A stretch of DNA of 10,196 bases from an uncultured Caryophanales bacterium (GTDB taxonomy: Bacteria > Bacillota_I > Bacilli_A > RFN20 > CAG-826): positions 1-10,196 of the forward strand of contig CAMJAG010000036.1 of assembly GCA_946403545.1 (NCBI GenBank), in the 5' to 3' direction. A program made the position numbers and the translations under genes. The stretch's first letter is position 1. Every line of letters starts with the position of its first letter. Of the stretch, positions 7,302-10,196 are shown in pieces. The notes below the pieces were generated by a model. The model saw nothing but the letters and a program-made list of their open reading frames with translations. It was not told the DNA's origin and made no database searches.

Positions 7302-7307
7302 ATTATA
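7302..7307 (-). promoter_or_regulatory. Candidate -10 box of the small duplicated-repeat gene
   Basis: A minus-strand TATAAT preceded by TG lies 47 bases before the ATG at 7254. No convincing -35 is seen 16-18 bases upstream. Initiation here would fall inside the 7271-7298 dyad. The 7255-7468 gap is the only divergent promoter region in the window. Confidence 0.35.
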
Positions 7308-7377
7308 CATTCATTCTCTAAAAAATGTATATTTTAAATTAAAAATTTGAAATATTCGTATTTTTTCTTTTGATAAT

Positions 7378-7387
7378 CACTTAAGTG
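7378..7387. promoter_or_regulatory. Short palindrome CACTTAAGTG upstream of the lipoprotein promoter
   Basis: A perfect 10-base palindrome in the divergent gap, 9 bases before the candidate lipoprotein -35. Position suggests an operator half-pair. A 10-base palindrome in AT-rich DNA is weak evidence and no regulator is identified. Confidence 0.2.
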
Positions 7388-7396
7388 TATGTTAAA

Positions 7397-7425
7397 TTGA
7401 AAGCAGTCAATATCTTTTAGATAAA
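7397..7425 (+). promoter_or_regulatory. Candidate promoter of the lipoprotein gene
   Basis: TTGAAA (7397-7402), a 17-base spacer and GATAAA (7420-7425) give a moderate sigma-A match. Start would be near 7432, with a leader of about 37 bases carrying AAAGGGG ten bases before the ATG at 7469. Another TTGAAA-GATAAT pair lies upstream but with a 19-base spacer. Confidence 0.4.
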
Positions 7426-7468
7426 AATAATTACACAATTTTTTTGTGGTGAAAGGGGATTTTAAAAG

Positions 7469-9697
7469 ATGAAAAAACGCAATTATATTGCATTGACAAC
7501 AGTCTTATTAGCCCTCGGGTTAGTAGCCTGTGGTGAAAAGAAGTCTACACAACCTGAAACTTCTTCTCCAGCTCCAGCAAGTGAACCAGCTCCTTCTCAA
7601 GAAGGTCCAGTCTCACAAGGTGGACAAACATCCCAAGGTGGCCAAACTTCTCAAGGTGGTCAAACTTCTCAAGGCGGAGATACATCCAGCGCTTCTGCTG
7701 ATAAAGCAGTCACAGTTACTGAAAGTGTCTTAGTTAAAGAAGAAGACAAAGTTTATGTTAAAGTCTCAGGTACTCAACAAAACTACACTGCTGCAGAATT
7801 TAAATGGGCTTGGGGTATCAAAGTTAATGGTGATGACGGAGCATTCGTCTATGGCAACGCTACACCAGCAGCAGCAGACTTTACAGCTGCAACATTCGAT
7901 GCTACAACAAAAGCATTCACAGTTAAGTTAAACTTAACAGACATCTCTGGTTTAACAGCAGGTGCATTCTACCGTGTTTATGGTGGTACAGCAGAATCTT
8001 ATGCTGACATCGCATTCACAGATTCTCAAACAGGCGCTAGAGATCAATCACGTAATTACTATTTACGTAACGACCAAAACGGTTCATTAGTATTTGACAA
8101 CGTTTTACCAATTCCATTTACTAAAGCATCCGTCGTTGGTATCGCTGCTGCAGACATTCCTGAAGGCGCAACAGCAACTCAAGAAGGTGCTTACGTTAAA
8201 GTTGGTGGCGAAAACGTCAACAATTTAACAGAAGCACAAATTAAGGAATGGGACGATGCTAATAAATTAGCAGGTCACTTCCAACGTTGTATCGACAATG
8301 ACCGTGCACAAGGTTATGACAGACACGACATCGCTAAGACAGAAAGATTCTGGAAAGTCGAAGGCCAAGAAGTTTACTTCTACTTCTACGTAGGATTCAT
8401 TACAGAAAAACAAGGTTGGCAAACACACTTTGATATGGTTTCTGGTAATGCAGGCGCTAACTTCAATATGGACGTCGTTTTAAAAGGCGATCAAGACTTC
8501 GTAGTTAACGGTGCTACTTACAGATTATTCGCAGATTCATCTAAAGGTGCTAACCAAGGCGATTACTATGGATGTTTAGGTATCTACCGTGCTCACATTC
8601 ATGATTACCAAGAAACAAAGAGAGTCGCAAACTCTGATGGTAAAGACATGTTCATTAAAGCATGTTCATGTGGTGACAAATACATCGGTATGGAATTCAA
8701 GGATTACTCCGCAATTTCTGCTACTCCAAATGGAACAAACCCATGGTATTTAGCAAAGGGTTCCAACGTTACATGGAAAATTAACGTTGATAAAGCTATT
8801 ACTGGTGCTAAGATTCAATTCGGTATGATCGCTTCTTCTTCTGATCATTTAGGAAGACACTTATACAACGAATGGAAAGAAGATAAAGCACACGAAGGTG
8901 AAGAAGGCTATGTTAAACAAAATACAGCTGGCACACCTGATAAAGAAACAGAAGACGATTGGAGATATTCAATCGCTGTTGGCGATACAGCATATCCAAT
9001 TACAAACAGAAAGACAATGGCTGAAAACGGTGCTAAACAAAACGTATTAACATATGTTGAATTAGCAACTATCGATTTAGCTATGGGCGAAAACCTTCTC
9101 AAGCTTTCTCAAAACAACATCGGTTACCGTATGAAATTCAATGGTGAAGTTAGAATTTTCTATTCTGGTAACGCAACAATTTCTGGCGAAACAGTTACTC
9201 CAAAAGTTGATTTCCAAACTTGGGATGCTGCAGCTATTAAAGCAGGCTTAAGCAATGGCGGTTCTACAGAAGCTGTTGATACAAGCGCAACTCCATTCAC
9301 AGCTTACAAAGTCGGTAGTACAAACGATGCACTTACATTATCTTATACAGCAACTGCTGCAACAGCAGGTAAAGCTACATTAAAAGTCTTATTAACAACA
9401 AAATCTCCAAACGCATCTAGCTGTGGTTTCTGGAGACATCCAAGTAATAGCAACGTTAAGACAGAAATTACTTTCAATACTGTTAAATTAGATACACCTG
9501 CTGATAACACAGCATTATCTGATTTAGGCGCTAGTGCAGTTTCTGAAACAGCTAAAGAAGGTACTACAGCACTTTATATGCCTGTTTGGTTTGAAGCAAT
9601 CGAATTAACACTCGTTGAAGGCGTTAATACAATCGAACTCAAATACATGGGTGGCGGTTACTCATACTGGGTCGCAGGTGCTGCTCTTGCTAGATAA
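7469..9697 (+). CDS. Large surface lipoprotein with beta-rich C-terminal modules
   Basis: A 742-residue predicted lipoprotein. The signal peptide (KKR, then a hydrophobic run 7-19) ends in a lipobox L18-V-A-C21, so C21 would be lipidated and the protein held on the outer face of the membrane. Residues 22-75 form a Ser/Pro/Gln/Gly linker with four copies of SQGGQT (the last SQGGDT). The body is rich in beta strands and aromatic residues. A short H376-x-H378 and C399-x-C401-G segment could bind metal. Two C-terminal regions (about 410-570 and 605-742) share an end pattern of E-x-x-I-x-L-x-x-G-x-N-x-I-x-L and recall carbohydrate-binding-type beta sandwiches. No catalytic motif is seen. A ligand- or glycan-binding surface role is inferred. 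Codons are strongly C-ending for Phe (22 of 28 TTC by hand count), suggesting high expression. It has its own promoter and a shared terminator. Confidence 0.9.
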   Translation: MKKRNYIALTTVLLALGLVACGEKKSTQPETSSPAPASEPAPSQEGPVSQGGQTSQGGQTSQGGQTSQGGDTSSASADKAVTVTESVLVKEEDKVYVKVSGTQQNYTAAEFKWAWGIKVNGDDGAFVYGNATPAAADFTAATFDATTKAFTVKLNLTDISGLTAGAFYRVYGGTAESYADIAFTDSQTGARDQSRNYYLRNDQNGSLVFDNVLPIPFTKASVVGIAAADIPEGATATQEGAYVKVGGENVNNLTEAQIKEWDDANKLAGHFQRCIDNDRAQGYDRHDIAKTERFWKVEGQEVYFYFYVGFITEKQGWQTHFDMVSGNAGANFNMDVVLKGDQDFVVNGATYRLFADSSKGANQGDYYGCLGIYRAHIHDYQETKRVANSDGKDMFIKACSCGDKYIGMEFKDYSAISATPNGTNPWYLAKGSNVTWKINVDKAITGAKIQFGMIASSSDHLGRHLYNEWKEDKAHEGEEGYVKQNTAGTPDKETEDDWRYSIAVGDTAYPITNRKTMAENGAKQNVLTYVELATIDLAMGENLLKLSQNNIGYRMKFNGEVRIFYSGNATISGETVTPKVDFQTWDAAAIKAGLSNGGSTEAVDTSATPFTAYKVGSTNDALTLSYTATAATAGKATLKVLLTTKSPNASSCGFWRHPSNSNVKTEITFNTVKLDTPADNTALSDLGASAVSETAKEGTTALYMPVWFEAIELTLVEGVNTIELKYMGGGYSYWVAGAALAR
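7613..7684 (+). repeat. Four 18-base units encoding SQGGQT
   Basis: Four tandem 18-base units encode SQGGQT three times and SQGGDT once (residues 49-72 of the lipoprotein). Third codon positions differ between units (serine as TCA, TCC, TCT, TCT; GG as GGTGGA, GGTGGC, GGTGGT, GGCGGA), so the copies are not recent identical duplications. The peptide is a flexible spacer between lipid anchor and body. Confidence 0.9.
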
Positions 9698-9724
9698 TTA
9701 AGATCATTCTTAAAATCTAATAAT

Positions 9725-9754
9725 AAAAGGTCGAGATTCAAATCCCGACCTTTT
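9725..9754. terminator. Bidirectional terminator between convergent genes
   Basis: AAAAGGTCG pairs with CGACCTTTT. After an A-C mismatch an inner GAT/ATC pairing closes around loop TCAA. On the plus strand TTTTTT follows, ending the lipoprotein transcript. On the minus strand the stem is followed by TTTTATTATT, ending the HMA-protein transcript from the other side. Confidence 0.85.
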
Positions 9755-9771
9755 TTACTTATTTGTAAGAA

Positions 9772-10020
9772 TTATTTCCAACCAAGAAAAGTCTTAACCG
9801 CTTCTTCTTTCTTGATCTCCCCTACTTTATATCCTTCTGCCTGAATAACATTCTTAATATCATCAAGGGAAATATCATTTTCAGCGATTATCTCAGTTTG
9901 GCATTTATCTTTTGAGGAATTTACTTTCTTAACTTTAAACGCCTTTCTAACAGCGTCATTTACATGCGCTTCACACATTCCACATTTCATTCCATTAACT
10001 TCCACTATATATTTGTTCAT
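9772..10020 (-). CDS. Small heavy-metal-associated (HMA) domain protein
   Basis: An 82-residue protein of the HMA/CopZ-like fold. It starts with the strand YIVEVNG, then the metal-binding loop G10-M-K-C13-G-M-C16, a helix EAHVNDAVRKAF, a strand region with an extra cysteine (C40), a second helix near 51-61 and the closing GYKV. Proteins of this fold bind Cu(I) or other soft metals through the two cysteines and pass them to P-type ATPases. The KCGMCEAH loop resembles a Firmicutes subgroup that I recall as unassigned. The tail KKEEAVKTFLGWK extends past the core domain. A longer frame from 10077 adds 19 residues but was rejected: AGAGGA lies six bases before the ATG at 10020, and the extra part overlaps the likely promoter. 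No ATPase or metal regulator is next to it, so the metal and partner are unknown. Confidence 0.9.
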   Translation of the reverse strand: MNKYIVEVNGMKCGMCEAHVNDAVRKAFKVKKVNSSKDKCQTEIIAENDISLDDIKNVIQAEGYKVGEIKKEEAVKTFLGWK

Positions 10021-10026
10021 AATTTG

Positions 10027-10032
10027 TCCTCT
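10027..10032 (-). promoter_or_regulatory. Ribosome binding site fixing the HMA gene start
   Basis: AGAGGA on the minus strand stands six bases before the ATG at 10020, which selects the 82-residue product over the 101-residue frame. Confidence 0.75.
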
Positions 10033-10048
10033 TTTATTACTAATTAAT

Positions 10049-10057
10049 AATATACCA
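10049..10057 (-). promoter_or_regulatory. Extended -10 promoter of the HMA gene
   Basis: TGGTATATT on the minus strand fits the extended -10 form TGnTATAAT with one mismatch. The -35 is weak (TGTTTA at 10071-10076), which extended -10 promoters tolerate. Start would be near 10042, giving a leader of about 22 bases that includes the ribosome binding site. Confidence 0.45.
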
Positions 10058-10090
10058 GTTTTATTTAGATTAAACATTTATATGCTCATA

Positions 10091-10118
10091 TAAAACAAAA
10101 ACCAGTCTTAGACTGGTT
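10091..10118 (-). terminator. Intrinsic terminator after tRNA-Arg
   Basis: Minus-strand AACCAGTC, loop TAA and GACTGGTT form a perfect 8-bp stem followed by TTTGTTTTA. It lies 12 bases after the encoded CCA end of the tRNA, so the tRNA transcript ends here before the HMA gene. Confidence 0.85.
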
Positions 10119-10130
10119 AGTGTATTATTT

Positions 10131-10196
10131 TGGTACCGACTAGGCGACTCGAACGCCTGACCTACGGCTTAGAAGGCAGTTGCTCTATCCAACTGA
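10131..10196 (-). tRNA. tRNA-Arg (anticodon TCT), 5' end cut by the window
   Basis: The minus strand gives most of a tRNA. It has a D-arm remnant TCAGTTGGATAGAGC, anticodon loop CTTCTAA with anticodon TCT (reads AGA/AGG arginine codons), variable loop AGGTC, a perfect T-stem AGGCG/CGCCT around TTCGAGT, 3' acceptor strand AGTCGGT, discriminator A and an encoded CCA. About 11 bases at the 5' end (acceptor strand, linker and the first two D-stem bases) lie beyond the window. The anticodon stem ACTGC/GCCGT has a central T29-C41 mismatch where A41 would pair. Confidence 0.95.

Noticed and set aside
7335..7375. AT-rich hairpin-like stretch around AAATATTCGTATTT in the divergent gap
   Set aside because: The stem is only about five A-T pairs, and the T-run near it is ordinary for this composition.
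7613..7684. Tandem units considered as a CRISPR-like array
   Set aside because: The units are contiguous, in frame and coding; there are no spacers.
9735..9750. TTCAAATCC sequence resembling a tRNA T-arm
   Set aside because: The flanking bases do not form a T-stem, and the segment is fully explained as the terminator hairpin.
55..10020. Possible recoding of TGA, since no gene here ends in TGA
   Set aside because: No in-frame TGA occurs within any gene and all tryptophans are TGG; eight stops are too few to infer a changed code.
10021..10077. Upstream extension of the HMA gene by 19 residues
   Set aside because: The AGAGGA ribosome binding site and the extended -10 box lie inside it, and the HMA fold begins right after the inner ATG.

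Overview
The window is AT-rich bacterial DNA with compact gene spacing, strong AGGAGG-type ribosome binding sites, a Gram-positive-style lipoprotein and short intrinsic terminators. All eight protein genes read cleanly in the standard code: tryptophan is TGG throughout, and the stops are six TAA, two TAG and no TGA. This fits a low-GC Firmicutes or Bacilli-type organism, perhaps an uncultured gut lineage near Erysipelotrichales or RF39. The placement is inferred from gene style and was not checked by a search.

Left third (1-3391, all minus strand): a membrane-anchored DUF6273 protein with an N-terminal SHOCT-like segment, a small four-helix membrane protein, and a double zinc-ribbon polytopic membrane protein. 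The zinc-ribbon gene has its own promoter and terminator. The two downstream genes have TATAAT boxes almost touching their start codons, so leaderless transcription is possible.

Middle (3351-7298, minus strand): adhE, the bifunctional acetaldehyde/alcohol dehydrogenase of mixed-acid and ethanol fermentation, is followed 17 bases later by an APH/choline-kinase-fold phosphotransferase. They look like a two-gene operon ending in a strong hairpin terminator. Upstream of adhE is a 95-residue Gly/Ala/Lys-rich protein with an internal duplication. A 28-base near-perfect AT-rich dyad lies just ahead of its ribosome binding site.

Right third (7299-10196): the only plus-strand gene encodes a 742-residue surface lipoprotein with a four-copy hexapeptide linker and C-terminal beta-rich modules. 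Its strongly C-ending codons suggest high expression. It converges on a small CxxC heavy-metal-associated (HMA) protein, and the two share a bidirectional terminator. The window ends inside a minus-strand tRNA-Arg(TCT) gene with encoded CCA and its own terminator.

Nothing here forms a clear new multi-gene defence or mobile system. The most interesting items are the lipoprotein, the duplicated small protein with its dyad, the kinase coupled to adhE, and the SHOCT-TM-DUF6273 protein.
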